Counted from the stretch's first letter, positions 17,486 to 25,556 are shown. The stretch is DNA of 34,037 nt from Labilithrix sp. (GCA_028287035.1 JAQBQL010000165.1:1-34037), one strand, 5' to 3'. Notes: a model not told the origin generated them from the letters alone. A program made the numbers and translations.

Positions 17486-20290
17486 TCAGGGATTGACGGT
17501 CACGTCGATCGCCGGGTTCTTCACCGCGCCCGCGCCGAACGCGAAGTCGACGGGCGTGTTCGAGATCCAGCGCTCGACGAGGTTGTTGTAGAAGGGCGCG
17601 TTGCGGTGGAGGTCGAGGCCGCCGGGCAGCTGGATCTTCATGTGCGGCGTGTCGGTGCCGACCTCGATCAGCGTCCGGAGCGAGGGCCCGTTGCTCTGCG
17701 CGAAGCGCAGGCGATTCGCGAGCGAGTTGTCGTTCAGGTCGACCGAGCTCGGGTTCGCCACGTTGACGGTGAAGAGGCCGCCGGGCGTCGCGTACGCGTT
17801 GCTGTCGAAGATGCGGACGCCCGGCTGCGAGAGCGGGCTGCGCAGGGTGAGCGCGTGGATCTTGCCCCAGCGCCAGTCGTCGGTGGTCGTGCCGAGCGAC
17901 GCGGCGAGCGCGACGCCCGCGCGGGTGAGCGCGCGCTGGAGGATCTCGGTGCGGGTCGTCAGGTGGTTCGCATTCGAGTCGAACCAGAACGTCTCGTTCG
18001 TCGGGTCGTAGGTCGCGTTCCGGAGCGAGCGCACGAGCACCGGCACCGCGTTGTTGGGGATGCCCGTGGCGCGGGGCAGCTGCGCCGAGGCGATCGCGGG
18101 ATCGGACAGCTCGTCACCGAACGCCGAATCGAAGAGGGCGTAGAGCGCGGTGTGGAACGCCGTGCAGCCGATCGACTCGCGGGCGAGGACCGGGTCGGCG
18201 CTCTTCGTGGCGGCGAACGGCTCGAGGCCGTCGACGCCGGTGGGGCACGTGTAGAGACCGCCGGTCTGCCAGGCGGTGAGCGCCGAGACCACGGCCTGCG
18301 TCGCGGGGTCGAGCGTGAAGCCGCCCGCCGGCTCGGCGGCCGCCGCCTCGACGAGGCGCGGCACGACGGTGACGGCGATGAGCGAGCGCGTGTCGCCCTG
18401 CAGGGCGCGCATCGTGTCGATGCTGTTCGCGGCGCCGTTCGCGGTGATGGATTCGAGGATGCGCTGGAGGCGCGTGCCCTCGGCGCGCGACACGGTCTGG
18501 ATCGGCTTCTGGCCGGGGGGCGGCGAGAGCGGATTACCGGTGCGCGACGCGCCGGTGATGTCGCCGTTGGCGGTGGCGATGAAGCCCGCGACCGGGTCCT
18601 CGACCTGCGGGATGTCGGCGAGCGCGACCGGCTCGCCCCACTCGCGCGATCCGTCGCCGGGGAGGGGGAAGAACGGCGACGAGTTGCCGGGCACCGCGGC
18701 CGCCCACGTGCGCACCGGGACCTTGGCATACGGGAAGTAGCCGATCTTTCCGGACTTGTCGGCGATGACGAAGTTCTGGTTCGCGGTGGTGATGTTGGCG
18801 AGCGCCGCCTTCGCTTCCGCGATCGACGTCGCGCGGCCGAGCCCGAGGAACGCCGCGGCGTCGGTGCTGCCGTCGTGACCACGCCAGCGGATGGTGACCG
18901 CCTTGCCGTTCGCCGCGTCGAGCGACACGATCGGGCCGTGATGAGGGACCCAGGCGAGCGTCCTCGTGACGGTCTTGCCCTGGTCGACGAAGTCGACTTG
19001 CTTCGTGACGATGTTCACGCTGGCGCCCTTGAAGGCGACGCTGCCCGGGCCCGTGAGCGTCTCGAGGTACACGTCGGAGAGGTCCCAGTACGAGACGGTG
19101 ACGCCCCACGCGATCGACTCGTTGTGGCCGGTCTGGATGGTGGGGAGGCCGGGGAAGCTTCCGCCCGCCGCGTGGTAGGTGCCGGTGCCGCCGGTCTTGC
19201 CGTCGATCTCGACCGGGAACCAGATCGAGGGATTGGTGAGCGCCAGGTGCGGGTCGTTGGCGAGGAGCGGGCGGCCGGTCGTCGAGCGGCTGCCGCTGAT
19301 GACCCAGTTGTTCGATCCGGTGTCGCCCGCCGCCTTCGGGCCAGCCGCGCCGGGCAGCATGCGGAGGCGCTCGTTGGCGAGGGCGAGCACGTTCTCCGAG
19401 CCGCTACCGAGCGACGACGGCCCGTCCTTCTTGCCATTCCGCTTCTTCGCTTTGCCCATCGCCGCGATCGGCGTGTTGGCGGCGGGGATGGTGTACGCGT
19501 CGAACGTCGGCCGGAAATCCAGGAAGAGGTCCTGGAGCGTCTTCGCGAGCGCGGGCTTCACGCCAGCGACCGCCTGGGCCGCCGCCGCCACGCGCCCGAG
19601 CGTCACCTCGGAGTCGGCATTGTTCGAGAGATCGTTCAGCGAGTAGAGCGCGACCGCCATGCTGTCGGCAGGCTCCCAGTCGCGGATGTCCTTCGAGGCC
19701 ACGCTGTACTCCGACGTCAACGAGGCGCCGTTCTTGTGCGCACGCATGTCGGCGAGCCAGGCGTTGACGCCCTTCGCGTACGCGTCGACGGCAGCCTTGG
19801 TGGGCGCATCGAACTGCGAGACGAGCTTCTCGGGCAGCGGATCGCCGTTCGGGGTGGCGAAGAACGTGCGGCTCGTCACGTCGCGGTCGACGATCCCGGG
19901 CGCGCTGATCATCTTGCCGAGCGTTCCCCGGATCGCGTTCCGGAGGAAATCCATGAAGAAGAAACGATTGGCGGCGTGGAAGTAGCCGAGCGAGGCGAAG
20001 GCGTCCTCGTCCGTCTTGCCGGACAGGTGGAGGAACCCGTACTCGTCGTAGACGGCGCGGACGGGTCCGCTGAGACCGGGAATGTGGACGTTCGTGGCGA
20101 AGCCGGCATCACCGCCGTCGCCCCCGTCACCTCCGCCCGCGTCGACGGTGCTCGCCTCGGGGCCACCGGGGCCAGGGCTCTCGCTCCCGTCGTCGTCACC
20201 GCAGGCGGTGAGCAGCGAGACCGAGACCGAGGCGCACAGGACCAGCTTCGCGACCGAAGGCGCGAGCGAAGAGAAGAGGGACGACTTCAT
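17486..20290 (-). CDS. Penicillin acylase-family lipoprotein (Ntn hydrolase)
   Basis: A 934-residue exported amidase precursor. The signal peptide ends in LLTAC (Cys30), followed by an Asp/Gly-rich linker, so a lipidated periplasmic or surface enzyme is expected. The alpha chain starts near VRAVYDEYGFLHLSG and includes GYFHAANRFFFMDFLRNAIRGTLGK. Autocleavage should occur before Ser326 in DTGSNNWVISG, making it the N-terminal nucleophile of the beta chain; LLANDPHL follows with the family Asn-Asp-Pro-His, as do GLPTIQTGHNESIAWGVT and YWDLSDVYLETL. The family hydrolyses beta-lactam side chains, N-acyl homoserine lactones or other N-acyl amides; the substrate here is undetermined. It is read away from the SUMF-like lipoprotein gene across a 248-base divergent region. 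Confidence 0.92.
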   Translation of the reverse strand: MKSSLFSSLAPSVAKLVLCASVSVSLLTACGDDDGSESPGPGGPEASTVDAGGGDGGDGGDAGFATNVHIPGLSGPVRAVYDEYGFLHLSGKTDEDAFASLGYFHAANRFFFMDFLRNAIRGTLGKMISAPGIVDRDVTSRTFFATPNGDPLPEKLVSQFDAPTKAAVDAYAKGVNAWLADMRAHKNGASLTSEYSVASKDIRDWEPADSMAVALYSLNDLSNNADSEVTLGRVAAAAQAVAGVKPALAKTLQDLFLDFRPTFDAYTIPAANTPIAAMGKAKKRNGKKDGPSSLGSGSENVLALANERLRMLPGAAGPKAAGDTGSNNWVISGSRSTTGRPLLANDPHLALTNPSIWFPVEIDGKTGGTGTYHAAGGSFPGLPTIQTGHNESIAWGVTVSYWDLSDVYLETLTGPGSVAFKGASVNIVTKQVDFVDQGKTVTRTLAWVPHHGPIVSLDAANGKAVTIRWRGHDGSTDAAAFLGLGRATSIAEAKAALANITTANQNFVIADKSGKIGYFPYAKVPVRTWAAAVPGNSSPFFPLPGDGSREWGEPVALADIPQVEDPVAGFIATANGDITGASRTGNPLSPPPGQKPIQTVSRAEGTRLQRILESITANGAANSIDTMRALQGDTRSLIAVTVVPRLVEAAAAEPAGGFTLDPATQAVVSALTAWQTGGLYTCPTGVDGLEPFAATKSADPVLARESIGCTAFHTALYALFDSAFGDELSDPAIASAQLPRATGIPNNAVPVLVRSLRNATYDPTNETFWFDSNANHLTTRTEILQRALTRAGVALAASLGTTTDDWRWGKIHALTLRSPLSQPGVRIFDSNAYATPGGLFTVNVANPSSVDLNDNSLANRLRFAQSNGPSLRTLIEVGTDTPHMKIQLPGGLDLHRNAPFYNNLVERWISNTPVDFAFGAGAVKNPAIDVTVNP

Positions 20291-20346
20291 GGTCCCTCAC
20301 GGTAGCAGGGGCACCCGTCCACAGTGCATCGTCCTCGGCGCGGCGC

Positions 20347-20365
20347 GATGACGCTGGGCGTCATC
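20347..20365. repeat. Perfect 19-bp inverted repeat in the divergent intergenic region
   Basis: GATGACGC-TGG-GCGTCATC, 8-bp arms with a 3-base spacer, 57 bases upstream of the acylase start and 174 bases upstream of the SUMF-like gene. It may be an operator for one or both genes or an RNA hairpin in the acylase leader. The rest of the 248-base region (20291-20538) shows no clear promoter hexamers. Confidence 0.5.
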
Positions 20366-20538
20366 CACCTCTTCCACGTGAGCTTTCAGCGCCGGGCGAC
20401 AACCCGCACCGGTGTCACCGAAAGCCACAATGACGCGCGTGTATCCGTGCGCGCGAGGCGCCGATCACAGGCCTCTTTTTACGCGGTTTCACGCGGCCAT
20501 CACGGTGTGAACGCCGTGCAGCGGAGCTGTCACCAAAC

Positions 20539-22179
20539 TTGCTGAAGCGGCCAATCGTGGTCCCTCGCATTATCTTCACCGCCGTTCCTTCCCTCATCGC
20601 CCTCTCCTCGGTGTTCGTGGTCGCCGCATGCGGTACCTCGGATAGCTCGTCGAGTGGAAACCCAAGCGAGCCCTGCGTGGGCGCCGGCTGCTCCGGCAGC
20701 TCGGGTAGCTCCGGCGGCTCCTCCGGCTCCAGCGGTCAGAGCAGTGGCCAGCCCGGGACATCGTCCTCCGGCGGAACCACGCAGTCGACGAACGGCGTGA
20801 AGGACGGCTCGGAGACGGACGTCGATTGCGGCGGCGCTGACGCTCCGAAGTGCGCCGAAGGGAAGACCTGCGCCGCCGACAGCGACTGCGACGGCGCCTG
20901 CAACTATGCAAAGAAGTGCGTCGGCGCACCGAGCTGCACGACGCACCTCGGTGGTGACACGTGCGGCGTCGGCGAGGTCGGCGAGCCGGGCGCGAAGCAC
21001 GAGAGCTGCTGCCGGACGCTTCCGGTGACCGGCTTCACGGATGCGGCGCATCCCGGCAAGAAGGTCTACCTCGACAAGTACGAGATCACGGCCGGCCGCA
21101 TCCGCGCCTGGATCACCCAGCTCGCCGCGGCGAATGGCGGCAAGCCCGACGTGAAGGCGTGGATCAACGCGCATCGTCCCCAGATCTGGGATCCGGCGTG
21201 GGACGCGTTCCTCCCGAGCGACATGGAAGGTCCAACGAAGGTGATCGGCCGCCGGCTGCTCGGTGACCCGCGCCCCGAGGACAGCGGCCATCCGGACGAC
21301 ATCGGACCCGGCGTCATCCCGCCGCCTGCCACCGACCAGGAGAAGCACCTGGGCATCAATTACCAGTTCGGCTCTGAGGTCTACGTCGACCTCCACGGCG
21401 GTAATTGCGGGACGTATGCCGGATCGTACGGATTCCCGACCTACTACTATCCCGACGACATCCTCGCGCGTGACTCGCAGGTGCCGCGCGCCAGCGGCCT
21501 CGACGCGACGGGGAAGGTGATTCCCACCCAGGAATACCTGGATGTGAAGTCGATGAACTGCATCACCAACGAGATGCTCGCCGCGTTCTGCGCCTGGGAC
21601 GGCGGGCAGCTCGCCACCGACGAGGTCATCGACTACGTCACGGCCGCGCCGCCGACGCTCGGCAACATCTCGGGTTGCGGCATCCAGATCGACAACCACG
21701 GCAACCTGCTCGGCAACAACATGAACGGCACCGTGCAGACCGGTGGGCGCTGTCCGGCGGTCAGCCTGGTGAATGCCACGTTCGACGCCGGCGACAACCT
21801 GCCGGTCGCGGGCAGCCCGCTGAACCAGCACAATTACCATTATCCCGATACCGGCTCGGTCACGCATGACAAGGCGTGGGAGGTCTCTGCGCCGGGGCGC
21901 GCGAGCATCGCCGGGGCCGGCGCTGCCACGGACATGCTCCGGATCAACCCGGCCGACGAGCCCTGGATGGACCTCCACGGCAACCTCAACGAGGCGGCGC
22001 TCGACATGTCCGGCGCGACGTTCACCGGGAACTTCGCCATGAAGAACCGCGGTATCGGCTACGGCAGCGCCCGGTCCGACCTCAACACGACGCTCATCCA
22101 GGGGGAGACCGTTCTCCGCCTCCAGCGTCCCGAGGCGAAGGCCGCGTACATCGGCGGCCGCTGCATGCGCTTCAGGTGA
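20539..22179 (+). CDS. Lipoprotein with Cys-rich module and FGE/SUMF1-like domain
   Basis: A 546-residue exported protein. Signal peptide with lipobox VVAAC (Cys31), then a Ser/Gly linker, then a Cys-rich module beginning [15 protein letters not shown], a type common in myxobacterial surface proteins. From about residue 160 the sequence follows the formylglycine-generating-enzyme-like fold: [16 protein letters not shown] at the start, [20 protein letters not shown] in the middle, [13 protein letters not shown] (cf. GNVWEW) and [10 protein letters not shown] at the end. The catalytic cysteine pair of true FGE is not seen, so sulfatase activation is unlikely; a binding or structural role is more plausible. 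The TTG at 20539 is used; GTG at 20557 is an equally possible start. The 3' end overlaps the convergent reductase gene by 8 bases. Confidence 0.8.
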   Translation: MLKRPIVVPRIIFTAVPSLIALSSVFVVAACGTSDSSSSGNPSEPCVGAGCSGSSGSSGGSSGSSGQSSGQPGTSSSGGTTQSTNGVKDGSETDVDCGGADAPKCAEGKTCAADSDCDGACNYAKKCVGAPSCTTHLGGDTCGVGEVGEPGAKHESCCRTLPVTGFTDAAHPGKKVYLDKYEITAGRIRAWITQLAAANGGKPDVKAWINAHRPQIWDPAWDAFLPSDMEGPTKVIGRRLLGDPRPEDSGHPDDIGPGVIPPPATDQEKHLGINYQFGSEVYVDLHGGNCGTYAGSYGFPTYYYPDDILARDSQVPRASGLDATGKVIPTQEYLDVKSMNCITNEMLAAFCAWDGGQLATDEVIDYVTAAPPTLGNISGCGIQIDNHGNLLGNNMNGTVQTGGRCPAVSLVNATFDAGDNLPVAGSPLNQHNYHYPDTGSVTHDKAWEVSAPGRASIAGAGAATDMLRINPADEPWMDLHGNLNEAALDMSGATFTGNFAMKNRGIGYGSARSDLNTTLIQGETVLRLQRPEAKAAYIGGRCMRFR

Positions 22180-23419
22180 TCGCGGGAGAGGGCGCGACCA
22201 GGTTCTTCAGGGGCGTGGTCGCGTCCGCCAGGCGTGCCTTGTCGGTCACCACCGTGCCCGCCACGACCAGCGCCTTGCCCTGCACGTAGTCCTTCGTGCA
22301 GTTCACGCAGTCGAGGGCGATGATCCGGCCGGCGCGCAGGTAGACGATCGAGAAGCTCGGAGTCTCCAGCGAGCCGCGCACCACGAGGTCGTCGTGGTCG
22401 AGCGACAGGCCGACGGTCTGGAGCCGGATGTCGAACTGGTTCGACCAGAACCAGGGGACCGCGTCGTAGGGGTCCTGACCCCCGACGATGGCGCGTGCCA
22501 CCACCGCTGCCTGGTCGTTTGCATTCTGCACGGACTCGAGGCGCATCGTGCGGCCGTTCGCGTACCGGTTCGGGTGCGCGGCGCAGTCGCCGATCGCGAA
22601 CACGTCGGGCAGCGAGGTCCGGCACTGCAGGTCGACGGTGACGCCGTCCGTGCCAGCCGCGCCCGCGTCGAGCAGCGGCTGGACCGCCGGCACGATGCCG
22701 ATGCCCACGATCACCATGTCGGCGGGCAGCACCTCGCCGCTCTCGAGCCGCACACCCGCGGCCCGGCCCGCGCGCTCGACGATGCACTCGACGCGCGCCT
22801 CGAGGCGAAGGGTGACGCCGCGCGCCCGGTGCTGCGCCTCGAACCAGCGCGAGAGCGGCTCGCCGGCGACGCGCGCCAGCACGCGATCGAGCGCCTCGAG
22901 GACGGTGACCTTCTTGCCCAGCTTGGTGAGCACCGCCGCGGCCTCGAGGCCGATGTACCCGCCGCCGATGACGACCACGTCCTCGGTCGCCGCGAGCTCG
23001 TTGCGGAGCTGGTCGACGTCGGCCCGGTTGCGCACCGCATGGACGCCCACCAGCGAATGGCCGGAGCACGTCAGCTTGCGCGGGCTCCCGCCGGTCGCCC
23101 AGATCAGCGACCCGTAGCCGATGTCGCCCTCCGCGGTGGTCACGACGTGGGCCGCGGGGTCGACCGCGGTGACGCGCCGGCCGAGCCGCAGCTCGATCTT
23201 CTTGTCGTCCCAGAACGATTGCGGGCGGAGGTGGAGGCGGTCGAACGCCTTGTCGCCGGCGAGGTACTCCTTGGAGAGCGGCGGCCGCTCGTAGGGGAGC
23301 TCCGGCTCGTCGCCGACGAGAAGGATGCTGCCTTCCAGCTTCTGCTGCCGGAGGGCGATCGCCGCCGCCGCGCCCGCATGCCCGCCGCCGACGATCACGA
23401 CCTCATGACGTTCGCTCAT
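22172..23419 (-). CDS. FAD-dependent ferredoxin/rubredoxin reductase-type oxidoreductase
   Basis: A 415-residue flavoprotein that would pass electrons from NAD(P)H through FAD to a small iron-sulfur protein. FAD site [17 protein letters not shown], the family motif [16 protein letters not shown](P) site [17 protein letters not shown], second FAD motif [13 protein letters not shown], and the C-terminal reductase domain with [15 protein letters not shown]. No ferredoxin, Rieske or P450 gene is next to it, so the partner is unknown. ATG 23419 ([13 protein letters not shown]) is preferred over 23434, as the flavin-binding strand normally begins within about ten residues. It is convergent with the SUMF-like gene, with an 8-base overlap. 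Confidence 0.92.
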   Translation of the reverse strand: MSERHEVVIVGGGHAGAAAAIALRQQKLEGSILLVGDEPELPYERPPLSKEYLAGDKAFDRLHLRPQSFWDDKKIELRLGRRVTAVDPAAHVVTTAEGDIGYGSLIWATGGSPRKLTCSGHSLVGVHAVRNRADVDQLRNELAATEDVVVIGGGYIGLEAAAVLTKLGKKVTVLEALDRVLARVAGEPLSRWFEAQHRARGVTLRLEARVECIVERAGRAAGVRLESGEVLPADMVIVGIGIVPAVQPLLDAGAAGTDGVTVDLQCRTSLPDVFAIGDCAAHPNRYANGRTMRLESVQNANDQAAVVARAIVGGQDPYDAVPWFWSNQFDIRLQTVGLSLDHDDLVVRGSLETPSFSIVYLRAGRIIALDCVNCTKDYVQGKALVVAGTVVTDKARLADATTPLKNLVAPSPAIT

Positions 23420-23504
23420 GGCGTGCCGCAGCATAGTCCAGAACCGCGCGCGAAATGTTCGTTCCGGTCAAGTGCGCCGGCCGCGGTGGCGATAGGTTCG
23501 GCCC

Positions 23505-23751
23505 GTGAAGAGCGACACGCGAACCTTCTCAGCGCGGGCGGTGACGGCGGCGGTGGCGGACGTGATCGACCACCTCGACGACGCGGTCGACCTCGTGCGT
23601 CTCGCACGAACCGCCGCGCTCTCGCCGCTGCACTTCCATCGCGTCTCGCCCGCCTCCCACCACGGTGGCGTCGCGATCCGGGATTCATTACGTCGCCGGG
23701 CGCGCGCCTGGCGTCCTCCCGTCCATCACCCTGCACCAAGGAGAGAATGTC
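23505..23751 (+). pseudogene. Remnant of an AraC-type HTH regulator
   Basis: From GTG 23505 the frame reads an alpha-helical segment, VADVIDHLDDAVDLVRLARTAALSPLHFHRV, which matches the first HTH of AraC regulators. It then loses similarity within about 50 residues; the second HTH is absent and the frame degenerates into Arg-rich sequence. AraC regulators with this N terminus often carry a GyrI-like effector domain, and pieces of such a domain follow in the next feature. I interpret it as a deletion-decayed gene; the exact end of the remnant is not definable. Confidence 0.55.
23738..23743 (+). promoter_or_regulatory. Ribosome binding site before the GyrI-like remnant
   Basis: AAGGAG, 8 bases upstream of ATG 23752. 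Its quality suggests that the GyrI-like part was, or still is, translated from its own start. Confidence 0.5.
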
Positions 23752-23990
23752 ATGCACGTCGAGAAACGAGATCTGCCGGCGCTCCGGACCTTTGCCGTGC
23801 GTCACGTCGGGCCGTACGCGGCGAACCGTACACGCAGCTCGGGGATGCCTGGGCGTCGCTCATGGGGCGCTGGCTGCCGGGGAGCGGCGAGCGCATCGGC
23901 AGCGGACCGTCGTTCGAGATCTACCGGAACTCGCCGATGGACACGCCGCCCGATCAGCTCCGCACGGAGCTGCACGTGCCGCTCGCGTGA
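23752..23990 (+). pseudogene. GyrI-like small-molecule-binding domain, frameshifted
   Basis: The N-terminal piece (MHVEKRDLPALRTFAVRHVGPY) reads from ATG 23752, and the rest (TQLGDAWASLMGRWLPGSG ... PDQLRTELHVPLA) lies in another frame. Removing the 14 bases 23818-23831 joins them exactly into HVGPY-TQLGD-AW, the spacing normal for GyrI-like/effector-binding domains. The inserted block ends in CCGTAC, a copy of the six bases before it. As it stands the protein from 23752 would miss the domain's core. A true mutation or a read error would look the same here. The fusion with the preceding AraC remnant is inferred from known domain combinations and from the shared frame of the C-terminal part. 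Confidence 0.65.
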
Positions 23991-24009
23991 GGCCCTCGTC
24001 GGCGGGCGC

Positions 24010-25044
24010 TCAGGCGCGAGCGACCGCCTTCTTCTTCGCGCGCTCGGCCTCGGCGCGGCGCCGCTTCGCGAGGTCCACGAGCGAGCGTGCCCGCGCGAGG
24101 GCCGCCTTTGCCTCGGCGGCCAGGCGCCTCGCGTCCTGCTCCGCGGCCTCGGCAGCCTGGGCGGCTTCGGCTGCCACCTTGCGAGCGTCCTCGGCGGCCT
24201 GACGGAGCTTCGCGACGCGAGCCTCCTCGGCGGCGCGCGCCTCCTGCTCGCGTGCGGTGCGGCGCGCGGCGTGGGCGTCCTTGGCCTGCTTCGCCTGCTC
24301 CGCCTCGCGCGCGGCGGCCTCCTTCGCCTCGCGGGCGGCGGCGTCCTTCGCCTCCTTCGCGTCGCGCGCAGCGGCGGCCTTCGCTTCCTTCGCCTCGCGT
24401 GCGGCGGCGGCCTTCGCTTCCTTCGCGTCGCGGGCGGCGGCGGCCTTCGCTTCCTTCGCGCGCTGCGCCTTCGCGGCGGGGGTCGCTGCGCTTTCCTTCT
24501 TCGCGGTGCGGGCGGGCGCGGGCTCCGCGTCGGGCTCCTCTGGCGCTGCCTCGCCGAGCAGACCCGTCGCGGCCCGCTCCGGCACGCTCTCGAGCCGCCC
24601 GGCCTCGAGCGCCTCGGCGGCGACGGGGTCGACCAGCGCCGACTGCAGCCCGCTCACGATCGAGGGGAGGTGCGTGCCCGGGATGTGCAGATCGCGGAGC
24701 AGCGCGGTGGCGCGCGTGGTGAACGCCTGCAGCGTCTCGCGCTGCCTCCGGATCGCCTCGCGCAGGTCCTCCGCGGGGCCGCCGCGAAGCGCCTTCCGCT
24801 GGGCGCGCGCGAGCGTTCGACCCACGTCGACGAGGGCCTCCATCTCGTCGGGCTGCCGGCGCGCGAGCTGGTTCAGCGCGTACGCGACGAGCGTCGGCTT
24901 CTTGCGCGTCTTGACCTCGGCGGCGCGCGCCTTGTCGCCTTCCTTGACGAGCGTCTTCGCGAGCGCGTCGCGCGCCTTCGTGAACTCCGAAGGCGACTCC
25001 GCGTAGAGCGCGTCGATCTGCTCGTCGAGGGAGGAGGCTTTCAG
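24010..25044 (-). CDS. Alanine-rich helical protein with hendecad repeats; start unclear
   Basis: A family I know only as hypothetical in Actinobacteria and Myxococcota: IDALYAESPSEFTKARDALAKTL, then TRKKPTLVAYALNQLARRQPDE and a helical domain. The C-terminal half is a long charged Ala/Lys/Glu/Arg helix, including four 11-residue AKEAKAAAARD-type units, and a basic end (AERAKKKAVARA). No signal peptide or TM. The conserved region begins without ATG, GTG or TTG: the only upstream start in frame is GTG 25287, deep inside the lipoprotein gene, and the next is ATG 24843, inside the conserved domain. The start shown is a CTG 8 bases after the lipoprotein stop, chosen by family length and possible coupling; it is uncertain. 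Function unknown. Confidence 0.7.
   Translation of the reverse strand: MKASSLDEQIDALYAESPSEFTKARDALAKTLVKEGDKARAAEVKTRKKPTLVAYALNQLARRQPDEMEALVDVGRTLARAQRKALRGGPAEDLREAIRRQRETLQAFTTRATALLRDLHIPGTHLPSIVSGLQSALVDPVAAEALEAGRLESVPERAATGLLGEAAPEEPDAEPAPARTAKKESAATPAAKAQRAKEAKAAAARDAKEAKAAAAREAKEAKAAAARDAKEAKDAAAREAKEAAAREAEQAKQAKDAHAARRTAREQEARAAEEARVAKLRQAAEDARKVAAEAAQAAEAAEQDARRLAAEAKAALARARSLVDLAKRRRAEAERAKKKAVARA
24328..24459 (-). repeat. Four tandem 33-bp repeats encoding 11-residue units
   Basis: Four consecutive units of AKEAKAAAARD/E, with one A-to-D change in the last, within the alanine-rich gene. Hendecad periodicity gives a continuous, nearly straight amphipathic or coiled helix. Confidence 0.8.
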
Positions 25045-25051
25045 GAGCCGC

Positions 25052-25444
25052 TCAGCCGCCGCTGGTGCTGGAGGAGCTCGCGGAGCTCGCGCTGGAGGTC
25101 GTGCCGCTCGAGGACGTCGTGCCGCTCGAGGACGTCGTGCCGCTGGTGCCCGACGTTCCGCTGGTGCCGGACGTTCCCGACGTTCCGCTCGTTCCCGACG
25201 TTCCGCTCGTGCCCGACGTTCCGCTGGTGCCCGACGTGCCGCTGCTGCCGCTCGACACCTGACCGTCGAGCGAGCCGCCGCCGTCACCGCCGCCGCCGCC
25301 GTTGCCGCCGGACGTGCCGGTGGAGCCGCTCGTGTTGCCCGTCGGCGGCTTGTCGTCGTCGCCGCAGCCGCCCTGGGTCGACACGGCGAAGACCAGTGCG
25401 ATCGAGAAGAGTGCGGCGCTCGTGAACGTGGCGATGGTCTTCAT
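25052..25444 (-). CDS. Low-complexity lipoprotein with GTS tandem repeats
   Basis: A 130-residue exported protein. The N terminus MKTIATFTSAALFSIALVFA is a clear signal sequence; the likely lipidated Cys27 in STQGGCGDDD has an atypical lipobox (Gln at -3), so lipidation is probable, not certain. The mature part has no globular domain: a Gly-rich stretch, 11 tandem GTS units (residues 69-101), then GTTSSS and SS-rich sequence. It resembles the spacer regions of myxobacterial surface lipoproteins without the domain that normally follows. It stops 8 bases before the likely CTG start of the alanine-rich gene. Alternative: a surface stalk or a degraded leader. Function unknown. Confidence 0.68.
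   Translation of the reverse strand: MKTIATFTSAALFSIALVFAVSTQGGCGDDDKPPTGNTSGSTGTSGGNGGGGGDGGGSLDGQVSSGSSGTSGTSGTSGTSGTSGTSGTSGTSGTSGTSGTSGTTSSSGTTSSSGTTSSASSASSSSTSGG
25142..25240 (-). repeat. 11 tandem 9-bp units encoding Gly-Thr-Ser
   Basis: A 99-base array of imperfect 9-bp repeats in which third positions vary but Gly-Thr-Ser is preserved. Loss or gain of units keeps the frame. Confidence 0.85.
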
Positions 25445-25454
25445 GGCGGTGCAC

Positions 25455-25537
25455 CCGCGACAGCAAGAGTCGCGCCCGAGGCTGCCCCGCCGGTTCGTTC
25501 GCGTTTTTGCGCTTGCGGCGCGCCTCGGCTGTCGCGG
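25455..25537 (-). other. Long imperfect hairpin in the leader of the GTS lipoprotein gene
   Basis: On the minus strand, 25537-25522 reads CCGCGACAGCCGAGGC. It pairs with 25476-25482 and, after an 11-base interruption, with 25455-25464, giving arms of 7 and 10 pairs that share one base (25528). The base of the stem is 10 bases from the ATG at 25444. No T run follows, so an RNA leader structure or an operon-boundary stabiliser is more likely than a terminator. Confidence 0.45.
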
Positions 25538-25539
25538 TT

Positions 25540-25556
25540 GCGCCCCGGGTGGGCGC
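25540..25556 (-). terminator. Possible terminator stem after the multi-TM gene
   Basis: GCGCCC-5 bases-GGGCGC, a 6-bp perfect GC stem beginning 18 bases after the stop of the membrane protein gene. It lacks a U tract, so it could equally be a pause or processing site. Confidence 0.3.

Noticed and set aside
17606..20305. 899-residue plus-strand frame opposite the acylase
   Set aside because: Arg/Glu/Val-rich shadow; the minus strand has signal peptide, autocleavage Ser and family motifs.
22394..24202. 602-residue plus-strand frame across the reductase and beyond
   Set aside because: Spans two unrelated loci and has no domain; shadow of the flavoprotein gene.
25142..25240. CRISPR-like tandem array
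   Set aside because: Units are 9 bp, contiguous, without spacers, and encode Gly-Thr-Ser in a signal-peptide protein.
25065..25262. Plus-strand 65-residue frame of VPLVPDV repeats
   Set aside because: Antisense reading of the GTS repeat array; regularity is inherited from the repeats and there is no independent start signal.
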